Shown: positions 23,456-31,877 of the stretch, one piece after another
How the letters are laid out: the number at the start of each line of letters is the position of its first letter
Position numbering within the stretch: the stretch's first letter is position 1
Origin: Acidimicrobiaceae bacterium
GTDB lineage: Bacteria; Actinomycetota; Acidimicrobiia; Acidimicrobiales; Poriferisodalaceae
DNA length: 41,415 bases
Assembly (NCBI GenBank): GCA_002721305.1
Contig: PBKA01000014.1
Span: forward strand, 1-41,415
Direction of reading: 5' to 3'
Program-made: the position numbers and the translations under genes
Notes under the pieces: model-generated
Seen by the model: the letters and a program-made list of their open reading frames with translations, nothing else
Database searches by the model: none
Told to the model about the DNA's origin: nothing

Positions 23456-24034
23456 GTGCCTACGTTTTCCAAATTGAGACTTCTGTGCATCTGCCTGGTC
23501 ATCGTATGCCTCACCTCTGCTAGCGCATGTACCTCTCAATCCTCCCAAACCCGGTCAGCGGACCCTTCAGATTCTTCATTCAATAACCCCGGCACGCTCC
23601 CGACTGAGAGCACACCAGCGAGCACCGAATACTTACTCGACATCGGTACCACCGTTGCATTTCTCGATTCATGTATCTCCGACTCCGGCCTGGTCGGTCC
23701 ATGTCACTGCGCAGCGGAACTGCTGGTTTATGACGCTGACTCAAACGACATCGCTGCTCTAGAAGACCGCATGAGCGCTTTTAACGAATTTCCATCTGAA
23801 CTAGCCGGCCTCTTGGTGCAGTGCAGGGGAGCGGAGAGGCCCCCTGCATGGGAAACATCAACGAAGGAGATCTATCTCGCCGCGTGCACCCAGAGTTCAG
23901 ATCGGCTACTGGATCTATGCCGTTGTTCGGCATCTCGCGCGGCTGATGTGATCCCCGAGGAGCGGCTTGCGGAGTTTCTGTCAGCTACGGACTTAAGGCC
24001 GAACATGGCCGACCTCATCGGCGTATGCCTTTGA
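23456..24034 (+). CDS. Exported cysteine-rich protein with a duplicated CxC domain (possible lipoprotein)
   Basis: A 192-residue protein with a signal peptide (basic start, hydrophobic LLCICLVIVCLT) ending in SASACTS; C25 could be a lipid-attachment cysteine although the box is not canonical. A Ser/Thr/Pro-rich linker (26-58) follows. Then come two related units: C73-x9-C83-x-C85 ... C123, and C144-x10-C155-x-C157 ... C191, each beginning with an aromatic residue three to four before the first Cys (FLDSC, YLAAC). The eight cysteines are likely to form disulfides outside the cell. No function is recognised. It starts 9 bases after udgB, without a visible ribosome site, and converges with the FrhB-like gene. 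Confidence 0.75.
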   Translation: MPTFSKLRLLCICLVIVCLTSASACTSQSSQTRSADPSDSSFNNPGTLPTESTPASTEYLLDIGTTVAFLDSCISDSGLVGPCHCAAELLVYDADSNDIAALEDRMSAFNEFPSELAGLLVQCRGAERPPAWETSTKEIYLAACTQSSDRLLDLCRCSASRAADVIPEERLAEFLSATDLRPNMADLIGVCL

Positions 24035-24048
24035 GGGATCCGCAACGG

Positions 24049-25212
24049 CTACTTTCGGGTAGGGAGAAGCGCTGGTTGCTCCCACGCGAATTCTGGCCAC
24101 CTCTTTCGGGATTTTTCACTCAATTTGTGCATTAGTTCGATCGCGCCCGGGTCGTCGTCACCTGGGCGGCCGATGAGATAGCCACCCTCCAACATTTTCA
24201 TGATGATTTCTCGACCTAAAGGTGTGCGCACGATCGTCAGCGTCCAGTCGCTGTATTTTCCTATGCCACCTGTCGATATATCGGCGTGTTCAGCAGCGAA
24301 ATCTGGACAATAGTTGCAGCCTTCCCGCGTCCATGCGTGACATTCTTTCAGGTTAATTTCGTAATAGCCGCCGTCATGAGTCCAGATTTGGAACACACCC
24401 TTGATATTTGTTTTCTTAATTGTGTGGCGGTCTAGGCCATATTTCTGCTCGAACAGTTCCTCGAAGATTGCTTCGTCGAAGGATTTGGAACACAGCAGAC
24501 CGATGTTCAACGCGAACCTGTTGCCAACTTTGCCGATCTTCCTCGACTTCGCCACAGGAACTATTGAACTTTGACAACTCATTCCCACTAGAGCAATTTT
24601 TTTCGCGCCTGCTTCGATTGCTTCGTTGTAAGCGAGTGTGTTGGCGGAGTAGGTGTAACGACTGCCGGCTCCTCGAACAACGTCATCTCGATTGAATGCC
24701 ACCCCGGGGGAGGCCGTCCATTGTGATCCCTCACCTTCACCGACATAGGAGGTCAATGCGGCATCGATATATCCGTTCTCCAGTGCCCAAATAAGAATTG
24801 CTGACACAAGCCCGCCGTCTTGTCCTACTTCATGGATGAAGTCATCAGAAGCTCTCGTCAGGATGATGTCTTTATAAATGCCTGAAGGTTCCTCTGAAGT
24901 TCGCGGCCTGCTGAATAAAAAGTCGTCTGCTTCATGCTCCCATGTCCGAAAACGGGGACAGGCTCGAGTGCAACTGGTACAACCCTTCTCGCCGTGGCCA
25001 CAGTTATCTTCCCCTAGCTCTTCTTCAAGGTGGAATGGCTTGAAGCCCCCTTGAACGTGGTCGTAACCAATGACGTCGTGAGGACAGCTAATGACACAGC
25101 CAGCGCAACCTGTGCATAGGCCAGAGGTGATTACCTCTTCGTGAAGCTCTTTCCACTGAAAGGACCAACGTTCACGTTTTGGTGTTTCGGTGCTTTGTTC
25201 AGCCAGGGCCAT
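24049..25212 (-). CDS. FrhB/FdhB-family F420-dependent iron-sulfur flavoprotein
   Basis: A 387-residue relative of the beta subunit of coenzyme F420 hydrogenase/formate dehydrogenase, which moves electrons between F420, flavin and Fe-S clusters. Two [4Fe-4S] motifs lie at the N-terminus: C33xxC36xxC39xxxC43P, and C71 with C78xxC81xxxC85P. The FrhB N- and C-domains follow (GQDGGLVSAILIWALENGYIDAAL; VGMSCQSSIVPVAKSR; FALNIGLLCSKSF; EGCNYCPDFAAEHADIS). The stand-alone form, with its own ferredoxin part, suggests an F420H2:ferredoxin or ferredoxin-linked reductase or dehydrogenase. The electron partner is not encoded nearby. It diverges from an F420-dependent PPOX gene. Confidence 0.88.
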   Translation of the reverse strand: MALAEQSTETPKRERWSFQWKELHEEVITSGLCTGCAGCVISCPHDVIGYDHVQGGFKPFHLEEELGEDNCGHGEKGCTSCTRACPRFRTWEHEADDFLFSRPRTSEEPSGIYKDIILTRASDDFIHEVGQDGGLVSAILIWALENGYIDAALTSYVGEGEGSQWTASPGVAFNRDDVVRGAGSRYTYSANTLAYNEAIEAGAKKIALVGMSCQSSIVPVAKSRKIGKVGNRFALNIGLLCSKSFDEAIFEELFEQKYGLDRHTIKKTNIKGVFQIWTHDGGYYEINLKECHAWTREGCNYCPDFAAEHADISTGGIGKYSDWTLTIVRTPLGREIIMKMLEGGYLIGRPGDDDPGAIELMHKLSEKSRKRWPEFAWEQPALLPTRK

Positions 25213-25362
25213 GCCAAAGAGAATAGGCCGTTGAGACTAAATCCACGCGCTAAAAATCAATCGTCACTGTGCTTTTGGGATGATGAGGAACCACGAGCTA
25301 GGGTGATCGTTCGCGCTGCCGCATTGTTCGCTAGTACAGAGGCCTGCCACCCCCGAGGACCA
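25213..25362. other. Divergent promoter region of the FrhB-like and PPOX genes
   Basis: These 150 bases separate two opposite-facing F420-related genes and must contain both promoters. An A-rich segment (CTAAAAATCAA at 25250-25260) lies near the middle. I see no clear dyad, terminator or small gene in it. Confidence 0.35.
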
Positions 25363-25773
25363 ATGAATGAATTTGAGCTACTAGAGCTATTGGGTGATGC
25401 CCGCGTAGCCACGCTGGCGACCATTCGAGCCGACGGCCGTGTTGATCTTGTACCAGTGACGTTTGCTTTCGACGACCGGACTGTTGTGACGGCTGTTGAT
25501 CACAAGAAAAAGTCAACAACAGAGCTGAAGCGGCTGGACAACATTCGACAATTCCCAGAAGTAACTCTTCTCGCCGACTGCTATGACGACGACGATTGGA
25601 AACAGCTCTGGTGGGTGAGGATTCGAGGCCGAGCCAAGGTGCACGAAAGTGGCACCGAGTGCGATCGTGCTATCGATCTCTTATGCGAACGTTACGCCCA
25701 GTACGCCGAAAAACGCCCGAAGGGTCCCGCCATCGTGATCGAACGGACCGAACTGACTGGCTGGAAAGCCTAA
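25363..25773 (+). CDS. F420-dependent PPOX-class split-barrel protein (Rv0121-type)
   Basis: A 136-residue split-barrel flavin/deazaflavin-binding protein of the TIGR03668 type. Motifs are ARVATLATIRADGRVDLVPV, TAVDHKKKSTTELKRLDNIR and DDDDWKQLWWVRIRGRAKV, ending ERTELTGWKA. The basic KKKSTTELKRL stretch fits F420 phosphate binding. Family members are inferred F420-dependent oxidoreductases with unknown substrates. The ATG at 25363 follows GAGGA at 25355-25359; the frame is open from 25141, but the upstream part overlaps the 5' end of the FrhB-like gene and has no family similarity. Confidence 0.88.
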   Translation: MNEFELLELLGDARVATLATIRADGRVDLVPVTFAFDDRTVVTAVDHKKKSTTELKRLDNIRQFPEVTLLADCYDDDDWKQLWWVRIRGRAKVHESGTECDRAIDLLCERYAQYAEKRPKGPAIVIERTELTGWKA

Positions 25774-25850
25774 TTAACTTCGTAGGGCTCCAGCCAAACC
25801 AGTTTTCTACTGTCAAGAGCAGCTGACCAGCAACCCAATTGGATTATCAG

Positions 25851-25922
25851 CGCCCTCGGCAGGATTCGAACCTGCGCTCATGGCTCCGGAGGCCACTGCT
25901 CTATCCCCTGAGCTACGAGGGC
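25851..25922 (-). tRNA. tRNA-Arg (anticodon CCG)
   Basis: On the minus strand the sequence folds as a complete 72-nt cloverleaf: acceptor GCCCTCG/CGAGGGC, D arm GCTC-AGGGGATA-GAGC, anticodon arm GTGGC-CTCCGGA-GCCAT, a 4-nt variable loop GAGC, and T arm GCAGG-TTCGAAT-CCTGC, with discriminator G. The anticodon at 34-36 is CCG, reading the arginine codon CGG. CCA is not encoded. It lies 165 bases from the arginyl-tRNA synthetase gene on the opposite strand. No integrase or duplicated 3' end is nearby, so it is not acting as an obvious insertion site. Confidence 0.95.
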
Positions 25923-26087
25923 GGGTTAGCGAATGTATCGCGTTGAAGAAGGCGCTCCACACCAGCGTAGGTTTCGAAACGCAATCATAAGTCGCTTCGA
26001 GTGGAGGGGGTCTCAGCGGTACAGTCGAGATTGTCTCATTGTCATAGTGACCATGAGCTTTCATTGTGACCGGCAGGGAGCAGTTTG

Positions 26088-27692
26088 GTGATTACAGAAG
26101 TCTTGGCAACAGCCTTGGCGGACTCATTCAGTGAACTGGATATTCAAATCGCCGCGAGCGAGATTCAAATGGAACGTCCCTCCCTTCGCGAACATGGAGA
26201 CTGGTCGTCCAACGTTGCTTTAATGACATCAAAAAGCCTTGGTCGAAACCCTAGGGAATTAGCGGAGGACCTCGTAAAACTCGTCGAGTTGAAATCACTC
26301 GACTCGATTGAACGCATGGAAGTAGCAGGTCCAGGCTTCATTAATTTCCATCTTGCACCTCAGTGGCTACATGACGTTCTAACGGATGTCCTGACGCAAG
26401 GTGAAGACGGTTATGCGCGACCAACAGTTGGAAACGGTGCATCAATCAACTTGGAGTTCGTCTCGGCTAATCCCACGGGTCCGCTGCATGCAGGAGGAGG
26501 TCGCTGGGGCGCATACGGAGACAGCCTCGCCCGCATATTTCGCCGGTGTGGCTACGAAACATTCACCGAGTACTACATCAACGACCGCGGACTTCAAACA
26601 GAGCTCTTCGGAGCTTCTCTGGCGGCGAGACGAGATGGCACCGAGCTACCCGAAGACGGATACGCGGGGGAATACGTTGCGGAGTGGGCGAGCGAGATGC
26701 CCTATGAAGCAGATCCTGTTGCCTGGGGCCAAGAACGAGCCTTAACCGACGTACGAGAGTCCCTCACGTCGATGAACGTAGGGTTCGATCACTGGGCTAG
26801 CGAAACGGCACTGGTCGAGTCGGGGGCCATGGAAGAAGCCGTAGGGATTCTTCGAAGTGCCGGATGGGTTGATGAACATGACGGAGCCACATGGCTGCGA
26901 ACCTCAGATTTTGGAGACGAAAAGGACCGTGTCCTTGTCAAGAGCGACGGTGAACCCACCTACTTCGTGCCTGACATCGCTTATCACCACCAGAAATTTC
27001 AACGCGGAGAACTCGTCATCGATGTTCTAGGTGCCGACCACCACGGATATGTCCCCAGGATGGCGGCTGCTATGGAGATGCTGGGCCACCCACCGGACTG
27101 CTATGAAGCGATCATCGGCCAAAACGTCACCTTGGTCAGGGGCGGCGAAGAGATCAAACTTTCCAAGCGCACTGGCACCATGGTGGAAGTCCGGGAGCTG
27201 ATTGAAGCGGTCGGCCCTGACGTTGCTCGATTCGCCTATCTGCTCCAGTCCATTGACACGCGACAAACCATCGACATCGACGTGTTATCTAGTCAAGCAA
27301 ACGAAAATCCCGTGTATTACGTGCAATATGCGTATGCGCGAATAGCGGCAGTCGGTCGCGAAGCAACACATCGCGGAGTTTCGCGCGATCCGTTTGACGA
27401 GATAGACGTGACAGTTCTGACGCATGAGCGGGAACTCGAGATCCTTCGATGTCTTTCTACGTTGCCTGAGATAGTCGAAATTGCAGCACGCGACAGAGCA
27501 CCCCACCGGGTAGCGAACTGGATTCGAGAATTGGCAGCGACGTTTCACGGTTTCTACCACGACTGCCCGGTACTGCGATCCGATACTGATGAAGCAGTTC
27601 AACAAGCACGACTTTGGTTGGTTGAGTCCGCACGCGTTGGCTTTGCCATAGGGCTCGATCTTCTCGGTATTGCCGCCCCCGAAGAAATGTGA
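26088..27692 (+). CDS. argS: Arginyl-tRNA synthetase
   Basis: Charges tRNA-Arg. About 534 residues; class I synthetase with the N-terminal arginyl-specific domain (PSLREHGDWSSNVAL), the ATP motif NPTGPLHAGGGRWGAYGD (HAGG instead of HIGH, as in other actinobacterial ArgRS with HIGG), the tRNA/arginine pocket (YYINDRGLQTELF), LGADHHGYVPRM, and KLSKRTGTM as the KMSKS loop at about 357-363. The C-terminal DALR anticodon domain is present (YYVQYAYARIAAV onward). AGGGAG at 26075-26080 is 7 bases from GTG 26088 and 4 from TTG 26085, so GTG is preferred. It is the first gene of argS-lysA. Confidence 0.96.
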   Translation: MITEVLATALADSFSELDIQIAASEIQMERPSLREHGDWSSNVALMTSKSLGRNPRELAEDLVKLVELKSLDSIERMEVAGPGFINFHLAPQWLHDVLTDVLTQGEDGYARPTVGNGASINLEFVSANPTGPLHAGGGRWGAYGDSLARIFRRCGYETFTEYYINDRGLQTELFGASLAARRDGTELPEDGYAGEYVAEWASEMPYEADPVAWGQERALTDVRESLTSMNVGFDHWASETALVESGAMEEAVGILRSAGWVDEHDGATWLRTSDFGDEKDRVLVKSDGEPTYFVPDIAYHHQKFQRGELVIDVLGADHHGYVPRMAAAMEMLGHPPDCYEAIIGQNVTLVRGGEEIKLSKRTGTMVEVRELIEAVGPDVARFAYLLQSIDTRQTIDIDVLSSQANENPVYYVQYAYARIAAVGREATHRGVSRDPFDEIDVTVLTHERELEILRCLSTLPEIVEIAARDRAPHRVANWIRELAATFHGFYHDCPVLRSDTDEAVQQARLWLVESARVGFAIGLDLLGIAAPEEM

Positions 27693-27701
27693 AAGGACCA
27701 C

Positions 27702-28994
27702 ATGAATCAGTCAGAAACTGTTGACGGTCCTGTCCCCATGTCTCTGCTTCCCGACTCAGCACAAGCTGGCCCTCGAGGAGAGTTACAGATCGGAGGGCTA
27801 TCGGTTGACGAATTGGCAGCCAAATATGGCACACCGCTGTTCATATACGATGAGGAACACCTCCGGTCGCGATGCAGGGAAGCTCTCACTGCATTGGGTG
27901 CGGGAACCGCCTACGCGAGCAAGGCCTTCCTCTGCACTGCGATGGCGCGCCTAGTCAACGAGGAAGGGTTACACATCGACGTCGCCAGCGAAGGCGAGTT
28001 GCTGACGGCAATAGCAGCGGAAGTCCCTGGAGAGCGGATTGTTCTGCATGGCAACAACAAGTCGCTCGCGGAGTTGTCGTTGGCCCGCTCCCATGGGGTG
28101 GGTCGGATTGTCGTCGATTCGTTCGATGAACTCAGTCGACTGCGGAACCTTCACGAGGTTGATGGGGTAGTAGCGCCGATTCAACTACGAGTGACTCCAG
28201 GAGTCGAAGCGCACACCCACGAATACATCTCAACCGGACAGAATGACTCCAAGTTTGGATTCGGATTGGAATCCGGTGCAGCACGGCGAGCTGTAGAAAG
28301 CTGCGCGTCCAATCCTGGCGTTGAGTTGATGGGAATTCATCAACACATCGGTAGCCAGGTATTCAGGGCCGACAGTTTCGCCCGAGCCCTCGAAGTCGTT
28401 GTCGCCTTCTCTGAACCACTTGGCTTACCAGAATTATCAGTGGGAGGAGGTCTTGGCGTCGCATACCTTGAATCGGAAACAGCGCCCTCCATAAGCGAAT
28501 GGGGGGAAATGCTTAGAGAAGCTTGCGAACGTCTCGGAGTCAAAGCTCAGGTGTCCGCCGAACCCGGACGGTCAATCGCAGCGCAGGCAGCAGTCACGGT
28601 GTATTCGATAGGAACAGTCAAGGAAATACCCGGTATCAGAACCTATATCGCTGTTGATGGTGGCTTCGGCGATAATCCGAGACCGATGCTTTATGGCAGC
28701 GGATACACAGCATTTGCCCCAACCAGATTTACTGAGCCACGCAACTCTGTGGCTCGGATAGTCGGAAGGCACTGCGAGTCAAGTGATGTCATCGTCCAAG
28801 AAGCACGCCTTCCAGCCAATCTGGATGTAGGTGACTTGATAGCGACCCCAGTAACCGGTGCGTACGGGTATTCGATGGCGAGTACGTACAACAGAATGCC
28901 TCGGCCTGCAGTCATCTTTGTTTCCGAAGGCAAGGAGCGACTTGTGATTCGTAGAGAAACCGCTGAAGATCTGCTGGCTCTGGACCTCGATTGA
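27702..28994 (+). CDS. lysA: Diaminopimelate decarboxylase
   Basis: Makes L-lysine from meso-diaminopimelate with PLP. The 430-residue fold type III enzyme has the Schiff-base lysine K74 in YASKAF, HGNNKS, the phosphate-binding SVGGGLGVAY, SAEPGRSIAAQ and DGGFGDNPRPMLYG. The catalytic cysteine motif of the other subunit is HCESSDV. It begins 9 bases after argS with AAAGGA at 27692-27697. The argS-lysA-hom-thrC order is the standard actinobacterial one, placing lysine and threonine synthesis together. Confidence 0.96.
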   Translation: MNQSETVDGPVPMSLLPDSAQAGPRGELQIGGLSVDELAAKYGTPLFIYDEEHLRSRCREALTALGAGTAYASKAFLCTAMARLVNEEGLHIDVASEGELLTAIAAEVPGERIVLHGNNKSLAELSLARSHGVGRIVVDSFDELSRLRNLHEVDGVVAPIQLRVTPGVEAHTHEYISTGQNDSKFGFGLESGAARRAVESCASNPGVELMGIHQHIGSQVFRADSFARALEVVVAFSEPLGLPELSVGGGLGVAYLESETAPSISEWGEMLREACERLGVKAQVSAEPGRSIAAQAAVTVYSIGTVKEIPGIRTYIAVDGGFGDNPRPMLYGSGYTAFAPTRFTEPRNSVARIVGRHCESSDVIVQEARLPANLDVGDLIATPVTGAYGYSMASTYNRMPRPAVIFVSEGKERLVIRRETAEDLLALDLD

Positions 28995-29016
28995 ATTGGA
29001 GTCTGACGCGCATTAA

Positions 29017-29031
29017 GTCGCTGACAGTGAC
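29017..29031. promoter_or_regulatory. Imperfect dyad in the lysA-hom gap
   Basis: GTCGCTG-A-CAGTGAC is a 15-base dyad with one non-complementary pair, located 46 bases ahead of hom in the 82-base gap after lysA. It may be an operator controlling hom-thrC. No Shine-Dalgarno sequence is visible before the hom ATG. Confidence 0.25.
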
Positions 29032-29076
29032 AAATCGACACCGAGATTAGGCCCGTGGACCGGTACCGTTGAAGCC

Positions 29077-30369
29077 ATGCAGTCGGAATCACCTTCACCT
29101 GTTCGAGTCGGACTTTTGGGATGCGGCACGGTCGGTGGCGCATTAGCCAGAATCATCCACGCGGATGCGGATCGCATAGCGGCTCGGACCGGCGTCCGAC
29201 TCGAGGTCGCCGGTATCGCTGTTCGCAACCTTTCAGCCGACCGAGATGTCAGCTTCCCAGAAGAAGTATTCACTCGAGAGCCACAAGCACTAGTTGGCTC
29301 ACCAGATGTTGACATTATTGTCGAAACAATTGGTGGAATTGAACCCGCCCGACAGTTGGTCATCGATTCGCTGAAGTCGGGAAAACCTGTCATTACGGCT
29401 AACAAAGAGCTAGTAGCCAACGTAGGGCAAGAACTATTTGAAGCAGCGTCTGCTGGAGGAGTAGATCTTTTGTTCGAAGCGGCGGTTGCAGGCGGAATTC
29501 CGCTCATTCGAGTGCTGCGAGACTCGTTGGCCGGAGAACGCATTCGCCGGGTTATGGGGATAGTCAACGGTACGACGAACTTCATCTTGACCAAAATGAC
29601 TGAGGAAGGTGCTGACTACGCCGATGTACTGGCAGAAGCTCAAAGTCTCGGATTCGCCGAAGCCGATCCGACTGCAGACGTGGAAGGCGGAGATGCCGCC
29701 GCGAAGGCAGCAATCTTGGCCACAATCGCCTTTGGAGCCAAAGTGGTGGCTGGAGACGTATACCAAGAAGGAATAAGTCAGGTTTCCAAGGCCGACATAG
29801 CGGCCGCCTCACATATGGGTCACGTCATCAAACTGCTAGCCATAGCGGAATCAGATGGAGGCGAAGTAGCGGTCAGAGTGCATCCGACCATGGTTCCGCA
29901 CAACCACCCACTTGCCGCGGTTCGGGAGAGCTTCAATGCGGTGTTCTTGGAAGGTTCAGAAGTCGGCGACCTAATGCTCTACGGCCGCGGCGCGGGAGGA
30001 GGCCCGACAGCCTCAGCGATGCTGGGGGACCTTATTTCCGCGGCCAAAAACCTTCAGCAAGGGGTGGCAAATGACATGGGGTCCTTGTCCGAAGTAGGGA
30101 TTCGGGCCATTGACGAAACTGCTAGCGCGTTTTACCTTCAACTGGACGTTGAAGACCAGCCCGGAGTGTTAGCGGCTGTCGCAAGCGTGTTTGGTGCACA
30201 TGGAGTGTCAATCCGGTCGATGGAACAACAAGGCCATGGTGCTACCGCTCACTTGGTATTCATAACCCACGAGGCTAAAGAAGCAGATGTGCAGTCCACG
30301 CTTCGCGAATTGCGAGACCTGAAACAGGTGCGCGATATAGGTGCCCTGATTCGCGTCATAGGCAATTAA
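29077..30369 (+). CDS. hom: Homoserine dehydrogenase with ACT domain
   Basis: Reduces aspartate semialdehyde to homoserine, the branch to threonine and methionine. The 430-residue protein has the nucleotide-binding VGLLGCGTVGGALAR (11-25), ETIGGIEPARQLVIDSLKSG, the catalytic segment VNGTTNFILTKM with GFAEADPTADVEGGDAAAK, and a C-terminal ACT domain (about 350-430, LQLDVEDQPGVLAAVASVFG and following), which in related enzymes gives threonine feedback inhibition. It is monofunctional, with no aspartokinase part. It is followed after 19 bases by thrC. Confidence 0.96.
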   Translation: MQSESPSPVRVGLLGCGTVGGALARIIHADADRIAARTGVRLEVAGIAVRNLSADRDVSFPEEVFTREPQALVGSPDVDIIVETIGGIEPARQLVIDSLKSGKPVITANKELVANVGQELFEAASAGGVDLLFEAAVAGGIPLIRVLRDSLAGERIRRVMGIVNGTTNFILTKMTEEGADYADVLAEAQSLGFAEADPTADVEGGDAAAKAAILATIAFGAKVVAGDVYQEGISQVSKADIAAASHMGHVIKLLAIAESDGGEVAVRVHPTMVPHNHPLAAVRESFNAVFLEGSEVGDLMLYGRGAGGGPTASAMLGDLISAAKNLQQGVANDMGSLSEVGIRAIDETASAFYLQLDVEDQPGVLAAVASVFGAHGVSIRSMEQQGHGATAHLVFITHEAKEADVQSTLRELRDLKQVRDIGALIRVIGN

Positions 30370-30388
30370 TCGCTCGGGGATTGAAACT

Positions 30389-31789
30389 ATGAGGTATGAG
30401 AGCACTCGCGGCAAAGCTCCGGTTCTTGAATTCGGTGACGTTTTGCTCGCTGGGTTGGCAGAGGACGGCGGACTCTACGTGCCGACGGAATTTCCAAGGT
30501 TGACACCAGCAGATCTTCGATCATTTGCGGAAATGTCCTACAGCGATGTCGCGACAAGAGTGTTGGCACCCTTCGTGTCACCGTCAATCGAGAACGATGA
30601 CCTAGGAGCAATGATCGAAGAATCCTATGCGACGTTTCAGCACCCCGAGGTTGTCCCGGTCCGACCATTAACTTCCGAAATCGGGGAAGACCGCCACTTG
30701 GTAGAACTTTTCTGGGGTCCTACATTTTCGTTCAAGGATGTGGCACTGCAACTCTTAGGAAGATTGTTTGAACATGAGCTTTCCCGTCGGGATACGACGG
30801 TAACGATCGTTGGAGCTACTTCTGGAGACACGGGCAGCGCCGCAATAGAAGCCTGCAGGGACCGAGACGGAATTGACCTTGTCATGCTGCACCCCCGTGG
30901 GCGAGTATCTGAAGTGCAACGGCGCCAGATGACAACCGTCGCGAGCACGAACATTCATAACGTCGCAATCGAAGGCACATTTGACGATTGTCAAGACCTT
31001 GTGAAGGCGATGTTCGCTGACCTTCAATTTCGAGAACAGCACCGGTTGGCGGCGGTGAACAGCATCAACTGGGCGCGTGTAGCAGCACAAACGGTCTATT
31101 ACTTCACAACAGCTTCAAAGCTTGTAAGTCCGAATGAGCGAATCTCGTTTTGTGTGCCAACCGGAAATTTCGGGAATATCTTTGCGGGCTACATCGCCGC
31201 TCAAATGGGCCTGCCTGTTCATCGGCTGGTGATCGCAAGCAATCACAACGACATACTTACTCGTGCCCACGCTTCAGGAATCATGGAGATTCAGGAGGTT
31301 GAGCCATCAACTAGTCCTGCCATGGATATCCAAGTCTCAAGCAACTTCGAGCGATTACTTTTCGATCTGAGTGGTAAAGACGCCTCATGGTTACGTGATG
31401 CAATGCAGGAGTTTCGGTCGAACGGAAGTCTGACCTTGGAGCCACCCGTCCTCGAGCGCCTACGTAACTTTTTTGACGCAGGAACAGCGACGGAGCAAGA
31501 AGTAGCGAAAACAATCGCCCAAGTGCATTCAACACAACAACAGTTCTTGGACCCCCACACAGCGGTGGGCGTGAACGTGGCGCGACAAATTGATCTGGGT
31601 AACGCCCCCGTAGCCATCATGGCTACAGCTCATCCAGCCAAATTTGAAGCTGTGGTCAAAGAGGCCACCGGTGTGGCTCCACCCCAACCAGAAGAGATCA
31701 CTGCCTTGGGCGACAAACCGGAACGATGTGCTGATCTGCCCAATGACTTAACTTCGGTCATGGAGTTTGTATTGGGGGTATCGGAGTGA
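30389..31789 (+). CDS. thrC: Threonine synthase (long, E. coli/yeast-like type)
   Basis: Converts O-phosphohomoserine to threonine with PLP. The 466-residue protein begins with MRYESTRG and has the PLP lysine K116 in PTFSFKDVALQL, GATSGDTGSAAIEA as the phosphate-binding loop, HPRGRVSEVQRRQM, and FCVPTGNFGNIFAGY. This is the long TIGR00260-type enzyme. Short actinobacterial ThrC proteins (about 360 residues, as in mycobacteria) are a different form. The homoserine kinase gene thrB that normally follows in actinobacteria is absent here; the next gene is rho. Confidence 0.95.
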   Translation: MRYESTRGKAPVLEFGDVLLAGLAEDGGLYVPTEFPRLTPADLRSFAEMSYSDVATRVLAPFVSPSIENDDLGAMIEESYATFQHPEVVPVRPLTSEIGEDRHLVELFWGPTFSFKDVALQLLGRLFEHELSRRDTTVTIVGATSGDTGSAAIEACRDRDGIDLVMLHPRGRVSEVQRRQMTTVASTNIHNVAIEGTFDDCQDLVKAMFADLQFREQHRLAAVNSINWARVAAQTVYYFTTASKLVSPNERISFCVPTGNFGNIFAGYIAAQMGLPVHRLVIASNHNDILTRAHASGIMEIQEVEPSTSPAMDIQVSSNFERLLFDLSGKDASWLRDAMQEFRSNGSLTLEPPVLERLRNFFDAGTATEQEVAKTIAQVHSTQQQFLDPHTAVGVNVARQIDLGNAPVAIMATAHPAKFEAVVKEATGVAPPQPEEITALGDKPERCADLPNDLTSVMEFVLGVSE

Positions 31790-31849
31790 AGAGAATTCCG
31801 TTGACGTTGTGAGTGGCCTCGCTCGGTCAGTAACCTTGTTGCACCGTTC

Positions 31850-31877
31850 CGTTGTTCACATCGTTTCGTGAGCAACG
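31850..31877 (+). terminator. Stable hairpin in the thrC-rho intergenic region
   Basis: CGTTGTTCAC (31850-31859) pairs with GTGAGCAACG (31868-31877), a 10-bp stem including one G-U pair, around the loop ATCGTTTC. It lies 60 bases past the thrC stop and about 100 before rho. No T run follows, so it may be a U-less terminator for thrC or a regulatory structure in the rho leader, which is commonly autoregulated in bacteria. The rest of this 185-base gap shows no gene. Confidence 0.4.

Noticed and set aside
25851-25922. tRNA-Arg as an integration site for a mobile island
   Set aside because: No integrase, no duplicated tRNA 3' end and no atypical genes flank it; neighbours on both sides are ordinary chromosomal genes.
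26476-26540. ArgRS as inactive because of the broken HIGH motif
   Set aside because: Actinobacterial ArgRS commonly have HIGG at this site, and KLSKRTG and all other blocks are intact.
29013-29594. 193-aa open frame antisense to hom
   Set aside because: Shadow of the dehydrogenase NAD domain, with low-complexity Ser/Thr/Arg composition.
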